64,000 bases of DNA from DATGZX01 sp035296965 (lineage in GTDB: Bacteria > Planctomycetota > Planctomycetia > Gemmatales > Gemmataceae): NCBI GenBank assembly GCA_035296965.1, contig DATGZX010000087.1:1-64000 (forward strand), written 5' to 3'. Both the position numbers and the translations under genes were made by a program. Below the pieces are notes generated by a model that saw only the letters and a program-made list of their open reading frames with translations, did no database searches and had not been told where the DNA came from. Shown here in pieces: positions 41,701 to 51,141 of the stretch; position 1 is the first letter of the stretch, and each line of letters opens with the position of its first letter.

Positions 41701-43629
41701 GCGCGCCGCTGGCAACAAGTCCAGGCCAGCAAAGACCCGAAAGCTCTGCCGCAGTTCGTGGCCGAATTCGGCTCCCTCTTTGCCGAGGGCCGGGAGGCGC
41801 GGCTGCAGCTCGCTGATCGACTCATCAACCAGGGAACATTCATCGAAGCGGAACTCCAACTCCTTCAGCTGCGGCGTCTGAGCGACGAGCCCAGGGTCGC
41901 GGCCCGTGCAGTGGAAGCGCTGGCCCGGCTCATGACTCGCAAAGGCTTGCTCGAAGATGCCGCCTACTATTACCGCATTCTGAACAAGGAGTTTGGCCAG
42001 GTCATCATCCGCAATGGCAAAACGGGCGCGGAGCTGTATCGCGATCTGGGCAGCGACAAGCGCTTCTTGCCCTACCTGGACGAGGCGGTGTCGCCCTTTA
42101 CGGGTACCATCCGTGCCATGGAGATGCCGAGCGAGCGCCGCTTCGATCGGCTGCCGGCCGCGACTTTCGAGGGCTCCGGCGAAGACATTCCATTCTACGA
42201 ACGAACCCGCCTGGCCTGGACGCCGTTGCAACAGCAATCCGTTTGCTACCAGTTCCAGCTCATCGATCAGGCCAGCAATCAGGAGCTATGGAGCATGATC
42301 GGTGCGGCGACGCGGGTGCCTTATCTTTATGCGGGTGGCGGAACCAACTCCCGCTTCCCGTTCTATAGCGCGGGACATTTCGTCGTGCTCTACCTGGGCC
42401 ACACCATCTGCGGGCTGGACCTCGTCGATCACAAGAAGCTTTGGGAGCGGGAGTTGCTCCCGCCAGACCGTTTTCTGGTCGAGCAGCCAGGCATGCAGTA
42501 CCTCCTCACGCTCGACACGGACGGAGGCTTGCAGCTTTCCAATCCTCAGGGAGGAACGGAGAAGCTCGGGCAGATTGGTTCTGTCTCAGCCTCGTGTGTT
42601 TGCCTCAGGGTCCCGGAAGGACTGGTCGCACTCGACCCTGTGCACGGAACGGTTCTGTGGACCAAGACGGACGTGTCCCCTTATACGCGCGTCTTCGGCG
42701 ACGACCGGTACGTCTACCTGGTTGAAGTACGCGATGGCAATAACATCGGCGCGGGGCGAGTACTGCGCGTGCAGGACGGCGCTGCGGTGGACGCGCCTAA
42801 TTTCTCGGCCGAGTATCAGCGCCGCCAGCGCATCGTCGGCGGGCGCTTGCTGATTTCCGAAAGCGACCCCACGAGCGGACTGGTCCTCCGGCTTTACGAT
42901 ATCCTGAGCGGCAAGAACCTGTGGAAGAGGAGTTTGCCGGCCAGAAGCATCGTCCTTCGGCCGGATCGATCCGAGCTTTGTGCCATGGTGGAACCGGACG
43001 GGAAGCTGACTGTCGTGAATCTGCAAACACAGGAAGAAGTGTTTCACGCCACCGTCCTGCCCGCCCATCTTGAAAAGGCGGTGGAAGGCTTGCTGCTGCA
43101 AGATGACAAGCACTACTATGCCGTCTTGAATAACGCCTCCGACCAGAATAACGGGGTGCGCGGGCCGTTTCCCAACATCCTCGCGATGCGCTGCGCCGTG
43201 ACCAATGGCATGGTATATTCCTTCGACCGCGACTCAGGCAAACTTGGGTGGTACGTTGCCGTGGCGCATCAGATGATTCTGCTCGAGCAGTTCCGGCAGC
43301 TGCCGATGCTGGTGTTCAGCGCCAAGTACAACCGGCCGGTCAACGCGGCCGGCAATTTTACGCCCGTATCCGCGACCTTGACGATAGACAAGCGGACGGG
43401 CAAGAGGCTCTACGATAGCGAGGTGTCCACCAGCAGCAGCATGCCTTCGATGCAGGGGCAGTTTTACAAACTTGCTATCGATCGTCAGGCCGGAACAATT
43501 GACCTAATCTCCTCCGGCATGATACTTCGACATTCCGTCAGCGATACTGCCGGCAAGCAAAGCTTCAAAGGCGCGCTGGGCGCTGCGCCAAAAGATGAGA
43601 CGAGCGCGGCTACGCCGCGGTCCCCGTGA
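38749..43629 (+). CDS. Giant exported TPR and PQQ-propeller protein
   Basis: A 1626-aa protein with a signal peptide (LLSYLALFALIAIVQA). Residues about 60-300 are helical repeats. About 330-800 contain PQQ/BamB-type propeller blades (LLALDLETGKIAWERGDPNW, WSANLQKL segments, HCLNLQDGNSIWQADRRDDL). About 810-1110 are TPR-like helices (NPDALAERGELKLYKGDLPG). About 1140-1600 are a second propeller (YLGHTICGLDLVDHKKLWER, LRLYDILSGKNLWKRSLPAR). Propellers of this kind scaffold outer-membrane or surface complexes. It begins the rightward cluster and precedes the secreted terpenoid-cyclase-fold proteins by 72 bp. Confidence 0.8.
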   Translation: MSRIWRAAAGLLSYLALFALIAIVQAAGPSSEMAAPSAESPQVVKQSVPAPAAPAPAFLKAAPPAGKDSNPSPEGEFTDAITLPTDRQVKKRLEVAQEDYIKSEAWTQACSLLQSILDSKEDVFVQVRRKGANNQEQVRWVSARAEANRLLGTMPAKGLDFYELQYGGQAKKLLTDAKKTSDPQLLATVAQRFYHTEAGAEATDLLGTYHLDRGRALMAALCYDHLLRREGADQLPPLTLYKAALAFRLAGDASGAASAADASKRLAARVGRDGLRIGDETVPLADLQKELERAIPGEVSSPYVWAMFMGNPSRSAKGRGSAPFLEGKWQKSLVADPLNPEARRWIEDARRRPHFRPAPMLPALYPIAAAGKLIYRSYVGIHAIDIKTGRLEWDSVALLAGLNALAGEPDMSRQVKEWYQTYLQVGSQNIIFENSTIGTLSCDNNRVYAVDDMAVPPYPGSMMAQVWGGFPQGQGSMNQKLTDLSQRSRLLALDLETGKIAWERGDPNWDKSELAGSYFLGPPLPLGGKLYILTEKNGELRLVCLESAKGEVNWAQTLATAREKLSMDVSRRVQAVHLSYAEGILVCPTNAGAILGVDLLSRSLVWAFPYREKTPVAGNGNPVGAFGRPRFPRGMGMPQDWSANLQKLSEDWKMCAPIIQDGKVIFTAPDGNAIHCLNLQDGNSIWQADRRDDLYLAGVFQGKVLLVGKNMCRALSLADGKHQLWQVETGMPSGQGVASGPHYYLPLKKGAVAVIDMDKGIVTTSPAPKDATPGNLLFYEGDVISQTETSVTAYEQVDAKVAQINMLLKNNPQNPDALAERGELKLYKGDLPGAVADLRDAATNNPQAATLAKVRAKLYATLTELLQRDFNSAQQYLEEYKGLCKMAMPPNAAPEEKQKLEEEQRRRQAGYLCLLAKGREEQGRLLDAFQAYLEFAGLAESSELVSVINEPAVKARPDVWAQGRIAALVAKATPEQRKPLDAEIARRWQQVQASKDPKALPQFVAEFGSLFAEGREARLQLADRLINQGTFIEAELQLLQLRRLSDEPRVAARAVEALARLMTRKGLLEDAAYYYRILNKEFGQVIIRNGKTGAELYRDLGSDKRFLPYLDEAVSPFTGTIRAMEMPSERRFDRLPAATFEGSGEDIPFYERTRLAWTPLQQQSVCYQFQLIDQASNQELWSMIGAATRVPYLYAGGGTNSRFPFYSAGHFVVLYLGHTICGLDLVDHKKLWERELLPPDRFLVEQPGMQYLLTLDTDGGLQLSNPQGGTEKLGQIGSVSASCVCLRVPEGLVALDPVHGTVLWTKTDVSPYTRVFGDDRYVYLVEVRDGNNIGAGRVLRVQDGAAVDAPNFSAEYQRRQRIVGGRLLISESDPTSGLVLRLYDILSGKNLWKRSLPARSIVLRPDRSELCAMVEPDGKLTVVNLQTQEEVFHATVLPAHLEKAVEGLLLQDDKHYYAVLNNASDQNNGVRGPFPNILAMRCAVTNGMVYSFDRDSGKLGWYVAVAHQMILLEQFRQLPMLVFSAKYNRPVNAAGNFTPVSATLTIDKRTGKRLYDSEVSTSSSMPSMQGQFYKLAIDRQAGTIDLISSGMILRHSVSDTAGKQSFKGALGAAPKDETSAATPRSP

Positions 43630-43701
43630 TTGTCGCTCCTCGATTGGGAATGGAAAGGATGTCTGTTCTCTCCATTTAACAGGCTCAAGGGATGCCAGAC
43701 C

Positions 43702-44805
43702 ATGAAACGCGTTGTCCTCATTATTCTGTGTGTTGCCGTAGTGTCCGTCGGCTCCACGGCGGGCATAGCTCGCGCGGAAACCCTTCCTGCCAAGTATCGG
43801 GAAGTGGTACGCAAGGGACTGGAGTATGTAGCCAAGGAACAGCAGCGCGACGGCCACTGGGAGGGCAACGGCGGCTCTTATCCCACGACCATCACTTCCT
43901 TGTGTGGCATCGTCCTCCTCATGGAGGGAAGCACTATCCGAGAGGGAAAATACGCGGAGAAAATCCGCAAGGCTGTAGATTGGCTCATGGAACGCAGCCA
44001 ACGCAACGGCCTCCTGGGGAACCCCAACAATCCGACCGAGTCGATGCGTTACATGTACGGTCATGGTTACTCCTTGCTCTTCCTGGCACAAGTTTACGGC
44101 GAAGAGGAAGACGGCGACCGCCGGCGCAAACTGGAAGACATCTTGACGCGTGCCGTAACCTTCACTGGCAAGGCCCAGACGCCGCGGGGAGGTTGGGGCT
44201 ATGTCTCCAGCGCCGACGGCGGCGGGTTCGATGAGGGATCGGTGACCATTACACAGGTCCAAGCACTGCGAGCAGCCCGCAACGCCGGCATTGCGGTTCC
44301 CAAATCGATCATCGATAACGCCCACAAGTACCTGGAGAATTGCACGACACAGCGCGGTGGCGTCATTTATAGTCTGGCGCACGGGGCGGCCTTCAACGGC
44401 GCCGAACGTCCCCCCCTGACCGCGGCGGCCATCTCCTGCATGTTCAGCGCGGGCGAGTACAAATCCGAGCTGGCCAAGAAGTGGATCAAGTACTGTCAGA
44501 CAGCAGTACCGATCGACAAGTCGGGCCGCGATAGCTTCGGGCACTGGGAGTACACACACTATTACTACTCGCAAGCCCTGTATTCCCTGGGGGAGGATGG
44601 TTACGCCAAGATGTTTCCAGACTCCAAGCCCTCAGACCAGCTGACGTGGAGCAAGTACCGTGACGTGATCTTCGATTATCTCGCTTCCCGCCAGAGTGCG
44701 GACGGAAGCTGGTCGCAGGGCTACATCGGCACGCTGTTCACCACGGCCTGCCACCTGACGATCTTGCAGCTCGACAATGGGACTTTACCCATTTACCAGC
44801 GATAA
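43702..44805 (+). CDS. Secreted terpenoid-cyclase-fold (prenyltransferase/squalene oxidase repeat) protein 1
   Basis: A 367-aa protein starting at ATG 43702 (AAGGGA upstream) with a signal peptide ending near ARAETL. Repeats such as GLEYVAKEQQRDGHWEGNGG and KFTGKAQTPRGGWGYVSSAD-type QxxxGGW motifs mark an alpha/alpha-toroid of the squalene-cyclase or complement-C3 type. It lacks DXDD/DCTAE cyclase motifs, so it is probably not an enzyme but a binding or structural toroid. The next gene is a close paralogue. Confidence 0.8.
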   Translation: MKRVVLIILCVAVVSVGSTAGIARAETLPAKYREVVRKGLEYVAKEQQRDGHWEGNGGSYPTTITSLCGIVLLMEGSTIREGKYAEKIRKAVDWLMERSQRNGLLGNPNNPTESMRYMYGHGYSLLFLAQVYGEEEDGDRRRKLEDILTRAVTFTGKAQTPRGGWGYVSSADGGGFDEGSVTITQVQALRAARNAGIAVPKSIIDNAHKYLENCTTQRGGVIYSLAHGAAFNGAERPPLTAAAISCMFSAGEYKSELAKKWIKYCQTAVPIDKSGRDSFGHWEYTHYYYSQALYSLGEDGYAKMFPDSKPSDQLTWSKYRDVIFDYLASRQSADGSWSQGYIGTLFTTACHLTILQLDNGTLPIYQR

Positions 44806-44956
44806 GGAGTAATGGCTCGTGGGAGAGAGCGCCACGAGAACGGCCGGCGTTTGCGCACACCCCTCCAAGCTGCAGCAACAGCGTGGGGGGACTGCGGTCT
44901 CGGTTAGGATGGCGGGTGTCAATCGTCCCTTCTTAAGCCGCATCGGAGCCTACCGG

Positions 44957-46057
44957 ATGAACCGCGCCGCGACCTTCGCCCTGCTCACCTCCGGCATGTG
45001 TCTGATAACGGCGACCAGTCGCGCCCGCGCTGATGAGCTGGCCCCCCAGTACAAGGCAGCCGTCAACAAGGGACTTGATTGGGTCGCCAAGCATCAGTTC
45101 CGGGACGGGCATTGGGAGGCCAACGGCGGCGCCTATCCCTCGGCGATGACCGCCCTGGGAGGGATGGTCCTCCTCATGGAAGGCAGCACGATTCGCGAGG
45201 GGAAATACGCAGAAAACATCCGCCGCGCGGTCGACTGGTTGATGGACCGCAGCCAAAGAAACGGTCTGCTCGCCAATCCAAACAACGGCCTCGAAGGCGA
45301 GCGTTACATGTACGGCCACGGCCTTGGTCTGCTGTTTCTCGCGCAGGTTTACGGGGAGGAAGAAGATAGCGATCGGCGACGCAAACTCGAGGACATTTTG
45401 ACCCGCGCCGTCCTCTTCACCGGCAAGGCGCAGTCGTCGAGAGGAGGGTGGTACTACACCTCCGCGGCGGACGGCCAAGATGCGGATGAAGGCTCTGTTA
45501 CCGTCACGCAGGTCCAGGCCCTGCGGGCCGCCAAGAATGCCGGGATCGCGGTGCCCAAGAGCATCATCGATAAGGCGATGAGGTATCTCGAGAACTCGAC
45601 GACCGATTCTGGCGGCGTCATTTACAGCCTGTCTCAAGCCGGTGGACGGGCAATGGGAGGCGGCCAGCCGGCGCTGACTGCGGCGGCGGTCGCCTGTGGC
45701 TTCAGCTCCGGGGAGTATACCTCGCCTTTGGCAAAGAAGTGGCTCAAATTTTGCCAGGTCCACGTGCCGATCGCGCAAATCAACCGCTTTGGACATGACG
45801 AATATACCCATTACTACTACGCCCAGGCGCTCTACATCCTGGGTGACGATGGCTACGCCAAGCTTTTTCCCGAATCGGCCCAGAGCGACCGCCTCACGTG
45901 GAGCAAGTATCGCAAGGTTATGTTCGATCACCTGGTAAGGAGTCAGAGTTCGGATGGAAGCTGGAATGGCGGTTATGTCGGGCAAATTTTCGCGACGACA
46001 GCGTATTTGACGATCTTGCAGTTGGATAACGGTACCTTGCCCATTTATCAAAGATGA
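44957..46057 (+). CDS. Secreted terpenoid-cyclase-fold protein 2
   Basis: A 366-aa paralogue of the preceding protein, clearly homologous along the whole length (for example RRKLEDILTRAV, EEEDSDRRR, LTILQLDNGTLPIYQR shared). ATG 44957 gives a signal peptide; the frame upstream is not coding. The QxxxGGW-type turns are kept (SRGGWYYTSAAD). Again no cyclase catalytic acid motif. The two products may form a hetero-complex or bind different ligands. Confidence 0.8.
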   Translation: MNRAATFALLTSGMCLITATSRARADELAPQYKAAVNKGLDWVAKHQFRDGHWEANGGAYPSAMTALGGMVLLMEGSTIREGKYAENIRRAVDWLMDRSQRNGLLANPNNGLEGERYMYGHGLGLLFLAQVYGEEEDSDRRRKLEDILTRAVLFTGKAQSSRGGWYYTSAADGQDADEGSVTVTQVQALRAAKNAGIAVPKSIIDKAMRYLENSTTDSGGVIYSLSQAGGRAMGGGQPALTAAAVACGFSSGEYTSPLAKKWLKFCQVHVPIAQINRFGHDEYTHYYYAQALYILGDDGYAKLFPESAQSDRLTWSKYRKVMFDHLVRSQSSDGSWNGGYVGQIFATTAYLTILQLDNGTLPIYQR

Positions 46058-46157
46058 TTGGTCCTGGCGCCGCCGTCGCGCTCCGGCGTGACGCGCAACC
46101 TGGTCGTGGAGTGACCAGCCTGCGATGGCATCGTAATTTCACAAGAGATGGGAACCC

Positions 46158-47273
<1,116 letters not shown>

Positions 47274-47383
47274 TGTCCAGGCTGTTTGCGTTTCGCGTTC
47301 CCGCTTCCCGACGACCAGGGCGCTGCACGGAAACGACGGGACGCGAAACGAAAGCATTAGCGAATCCGAACCAGGAATTCACC

Positions 47384-48316
47384 GTGGCTTCAAAGGAAGA
47401 CGACCCGAGACGCTTTCTCCACCCGGAAACGATCGCGCGGATTTCGCGGCTCGACCTGCGGGCCAGGTATGTCGTGGAGGGTTTCATTTCGGGCATGCAC
47501 CGCAGCCCGTTCTTCGGGCATAGCGTCGAGTTCGTGCAACACCGCGAGTATGTTCCCGGCGACGATTTGCGCCACCTCGACTGGAAAGTCTGGTCGAAGA
47601 CCGATCGCTTCTACATCAAACAGTACGAAGAGGAAACCAACCTCCGTACTACGCTGGTAGTCGATGTCAGCGAATCGATGCATTACGGGCGGGGTGCGCT
47701 GAACAAGTACAATTACGCTTGCACGATTGCCGCCTGCCTTGGCTATCTGCTGCTCCGCCAGCAAGATTCCGTCGGGCTCATTACGTTCGACGACGACGTG
47801 CGCCAAGTTGTGCCGGCCCGCAGCCAGCAGACGCACATCGACGCGCTCGTGAAGGCGATGGACACGAGCCGGCCGCGGGCAAAGACAGATCTCGAAAAGA
47901 TCCTCCGGCGGGTTGCCGAGACGATCAGCGGCCGTGGTCTGATTGTGATCGTATCGGACCTGCTTGCCGACCGCGAGCCGTTCTTCCGCGGGCTGGAGAT
48001 GCTCCACCATCGGCGCCACGACGTGCTCGTCTTTCATGTGCTGGATGCGGACGAACTCACCTTCCCGTTTGCCGGTACGACCCGCTTTGAGGGCATGGAG
48101 GAGCTGCCGCAACTCGTTTGCGACCCGCGTGCGCTGCGCGAGGGATATCTGGAAGCACTGCAAGAGTATCTCACGGAAGTACGCAGAGGTTGTGCCCGGC
48201 AAGGCATCGATTACGCGCAGATCCGAACCGACGACTATCTCGATGCCGTCCTTTCCAAGTTCCTGCATCATCGTATGGCTTTGAAATCACTGGCGAAGGC
48301 TCGCACGAATGTTTGA
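47384..48316 (+). CDS. DUF58 domain protein
   Basis: A 310-aa protein from GTG 47384 (AGGAA about 8 nt upstream), chosen because the conserved region starts soon after. It contains the DUF58 core REYVPGDDLRHLDWKVWSKT and a VWA-like MIDAS (VVDVSESMHYG with DxSxS). DUF58 proteins sit between MoxR and the membrane VWA protein in these clusters, and probably bind the MoxR ATPase. The 3' end overlaps the next gene by 8 bp. Confidence 0.9.
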   Translation: MASKEDDPRRFLHPETIARISRLDLRARYVVEGFISGMHRSPFFGHSVEFVQHREYVPGDDLRHLDWKVWSKTDRFYIKQYEEETNLRTTLVVDVSESMHYGRGALNKYNYACTIAACLGYLLLRQQDSVGLITFDDDVRQVVPARSQQTHIDALVKAMDTSRPRAKTDLEKILRRVAETISGRGLIVIVSDLLADREPFFRGLEMLHHRRHDVLVFHVLDADELTFPFAGTTRFEGMEELPQLVCDPRALREGYLEALQEYLTEVRRGCARQGIDYAQIRTDDYLDAVLSKFLHHRMALKSLAKARTNV

Positions 48317-51014
48317 TCTGTTTCTAAATCCCGGCTACCTTTTGGCCGGCAGCGCCCTGATCAGCCTCCCGATCATCATCCACTTGATCAACCGGATGCG
48401 TTTTCGGCGGGTCCGCTGGGCGGCCATGGAGTTTCTGCTCAAATCGCAGAAACGCAATCGTCGCCGCTTGATCATCGAGCAGTTGCTTCTCCTCGCCCTG
48501 CGCTGCCTGCTCGTGCTGCTGGCGGTGATCCTGGTCTCTCGCTACCTCGGGTTTTCCTTCGACCCGTTTGAGCCGCAAACCACTACTCACGTAGTCGTTT
48601 TGGATGACACGTTGAGCATGAGCGATCACTGGCGCGAGGAGGGCGAAAACAAAGATTGTTTCAAGGTCGCCAAAGACCTCATCGTCAAGGAGATTGCCAA
48701 GAACGCGGTCCAGGCGCGCACGGCCCAGCGGCTCGTGCTCCTCCAACTTTCGGACGCGGGGACCATCAGCTTCGACCAACGGCTCAACGACCAGTCGATC
48801 GCAGAGCTGCAGAAGCGGCTGGGTGACGTGGATTGCACTGCCCTCCACGTCGAATTGCTCAAGGGAGTGGAAGCGGCCAAGGCCGTCTTCGACAAGTCCC
48901 CCCAAGATCGGCGCATCTTGCACCTGGTGAGCGATTTTCGACAGCGCGACTGGAGCGACCCCGAAGCAGTGGGCCTACGCAAGGCGATCGACGAGCTGAG
49001 CAGGGCCGACGTGCGCATCAACCTCATCGATACCGCCCACCCCTACCGCAACGACCTCCAGAAGACCCCCCTCTACCACGACAACCTGGCTATTGTCGAT
49101 TTCCACCCGGAGACGCGCGTCGCGGCTCGCGACATGCCCGTGCAGTTCACGATCACCGTCGCGAACTACGGCGCCAGCGAGCGGAAAAACCTGCGCGTGG
49201 CCATCAAGGTGAACGGCAGCGAGCGTTTGGAAGGCTCGGCGACCGTGACGGTACCGCCTGGCAGCACCAAGTCGGAAACGACGCAGATCGCGTTCGACCA
49301 GGAGGGTTACAATCTCGTCAGCGCGAACCTGGAAAACGAGGAAACGGGCTTGCAGGCGGACAACGTTCGCTACGCCGTCGTGCAGGTGCGCAAGCAAGTC
49401 CCGGTGTTGATCATCGACGGCGACCCGACCAATGGCACGAAGCCCGGCGGTGACACGTACCATTTGCAAACGCTGCTCACGGCGGCCAGAGGTTTTCAAA
49501 TCGCCCCACGCGGCGTCAACGAGCTGGAGCAGCCCAACCTGGAGCAATACCCCGCTATCTACCTGCTCAATGTCCGGGAGTTCAGTGAAAAGGGCCTCCG
49601 CAACCTGGAGAACTACGTTCGCGAGGGAGGCAGCGTCGCTTTCTTCCTGGGCGACCGCGTGAACGCCGACTTCTACACGAAGAAGCTCTACGCCAACGGC
49701 AAGGGTGTATTCCCCGCGCCGCTGGCGGATCGTCCTTACCCGGCTCTATCCGACCCGGAATTGCAACCGGTCCTGTTCGACGAGCAGCCTAAGATCTTCG
49801 TGCGCGATGAAAGCCATCCTATCTTCGCCGAGGTGTGGAATCCGAAGATCCGCGGCGTATTCAATTTCTTGCCGATCCGCCGTTACTTTCCCGTGCCACG
49901 CCGCAGCTGGAACCCGGAGCCGGGGAAAGTCGAAGAGCTGGTCACGTTGCCCAATCAGCGTTCCATTCGCGACTATGCCGGGGCGGCTCAGGAAATTGTC
50001 GATAGCTTGAACGAGCCAATCAACGATCCCAAGGCTGCGAAGTACAAGGCAGCCCTGGAGCGCCATCAGCACGCCGTCCACGACACTTTGCTAGGCGATA
50101 AGCCGCTCTATCAACTCGCCGGCGCGCTGGAGGCAACGTTGAAGGACCGCGGCGAGGCGACCGACCCGGAAAAACCCAATCTTGTCGAATTCTGGAACCA
50201 ATCCGATTACCAGAAGCTCCGCGGCCGCATCGATAAGTTCCGCGAGTCCGTCCAGCTCGGCGATCCTCTGGTCGTCAGCCAGCTCTACGGCAAGGGCAGG
50301 GTAGTGGCGTTCTTGACTAGCGCCGGCACGAGCTGGAACGACTGGGCCGGTGGTAGCATGGCGTCCCCCACCTACCCGGTCGTCATGCTCGAGTTGCAGA
50401 AATACTTGACCAGCGGCAGCGGCGAGTCAAGCTTGCTCGTCGGTAGCCCGCTCGAGATTCAAGTGGACAGCACGCGCTATGACTCGAAGATGCACCGGTT
50501 TTTCCAGCCGGAAGCTCGTGATGCGAATGCCGGCACAGGGACAGGCGCTAGAGAAACGGCCGGGCAGAATTCGGGTCTGGTTGATTTGAAAGAGCAGACG
50601 GCGCCCGTCAGCACCGGACGCGTAACCTTCACGTTCGACGAGGCGCGAAAGCCAGGGCTCTATCTGTTCGAGCTGACCCGCCTCGGCGAGGAAGGCAATA
50701 CTTCCGGCACTCCAAAAACCGAGCGGCGTGCCTTTGTGTTCAATGTCGATCCGAACGAGAGCGACCTGCGCCGGATTGCCAAGGATGAAGTCGAGCGGGT
50801 GAGCGCGGGAGTCCACGTTCGCAACCCGGGTTCGAACTGGGCAAGCGAACTTGCCAATCGCAAGAACGATCTTTCGGAATCCGCCTGGTTCTATGTGGTC
50901 TTCCTGCTGATCCTGGTCGCGGAGCAGGCTCTGGCAGTCCATTTGAGCTTCCACTTGAAAGGTGGTGAGGGGGCTGCTCCCGCCGCAAGGCAAGTGCAGC
51001 CGACCCCGGCGTGA
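48309..51014 (+). CDS. BatA-like membrane VWA protein
   Basis: A 901-aa protein. The N-terminus is the BatA/aerotolerance-regulator domain (LLAGSALISLPIIIHLINRM and the RFRRVRWAAMEFLLKS helix), with hydrophobic segments near residues 9-25 and 58-76. A VWA domain follows with VVVLDDTLSMSDHW (DxTxS MIDAS). The central region is CARDB/beta-sandwich-like, then a class I glutamine-amidotransferase-like fold (PVLIIDGDPTNG, VREGGSVAFFLGDRV). The C-terminus has a last membrane helix (SAWFYVVFLLILVAEQALAV). Its order MoxR-DUF58-VWA is that of Bat/PEGA-type clusters. Confidence 0.85.
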   Translation: MFDLFLNPGYLLAGSALISLPIIIHLINRMRFRRVRWAAMEFLLKSQKRNRRRLIIEQLLLLALRCLLVLLAVILVSRYLGFSFDPFEPQTTTHVVVLDDTLSMSDHWREEGENKDCFKVAKDLIVKEIAKNAVQARTAQRLVLLQLSDAGTISFDQRLNDQSIAELQKRLGDVDCTALHVELLKGVEAAKAVFDKSPQDRRILHLVSDFRQRDWSDPEAVGLRKAIDELSRADVRINLIDTAHPYRNDLQKTPLYHDNLAIVDFHPETRVAARDMPVQFTITVANYGASERKNLRVAIKVNGSERLEGSATVTVPPGSTKSETTQIAFDQEGYNLVSANLENEETGLQADNVRYAVVQVRKQVPVLIIDGDPTNGTKPGGDTYHLQTLLTAARGFQIAPRGVNELEQPNLEQYPAIYLLNVREFSEKGLRNLENYVREGGSVAFFLGDRVNADFYTKKLYANGKGVFPAPLADRPYPALSDPELQPVLFDEQPKIFVRDESHPIFAEVWNPKIRGVFNFLPIRRYFPVPRRSWNPEPGKVEELVTLPNQRSIRDYAGAAQEIVDSLNEPINDPKAAKYKAALERHQHAVHDTLLGDKPLYQLAGALEATLKDRGEATDPEKPNLVEFWNQSDYQKLRGRIDKFRESVQLGDPLVVSQLYGKGRVVAFLTSAGTSWNDWAGGSMASPTYPVVMLELQKYLTSGSGESSLLVGSPLEIQVDSTRYDSKMHRFFQPEARDANAGTGTGARETAGQNSGLVDLKEQTAPVSTGRVTFTFDEARKPGLYLFELTRLGEEGNTSGTPKTERRAFVFNVDPNESDLRRIAKDEVERVSAGVHVRNPGSNWASELANRKNDLSESAWFYVVFLLILVAEQALAVHLSFHLKGGEGAAPAARQVQPTPA

Positions 51015-51141
51015 AAACTCAGTTTGCGGCAATGAGTGTTCGAGCGTCTTGAAGAAGGAGAATGACCCTCTCGTATGTGCAGGTGTTGGCGGGGGGCCCT
51101 TCTTCAAAACGCGAGCTGACAATAAATCGAGTTGGCAGTCC

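Noticed and set aside
39919..42237. A 772-codon open frame on the minus strand inside the propeller gene
   Set aside because: Antisense shadow of a conserved 1626-aa protein with no recognisable domain or ribosome site.
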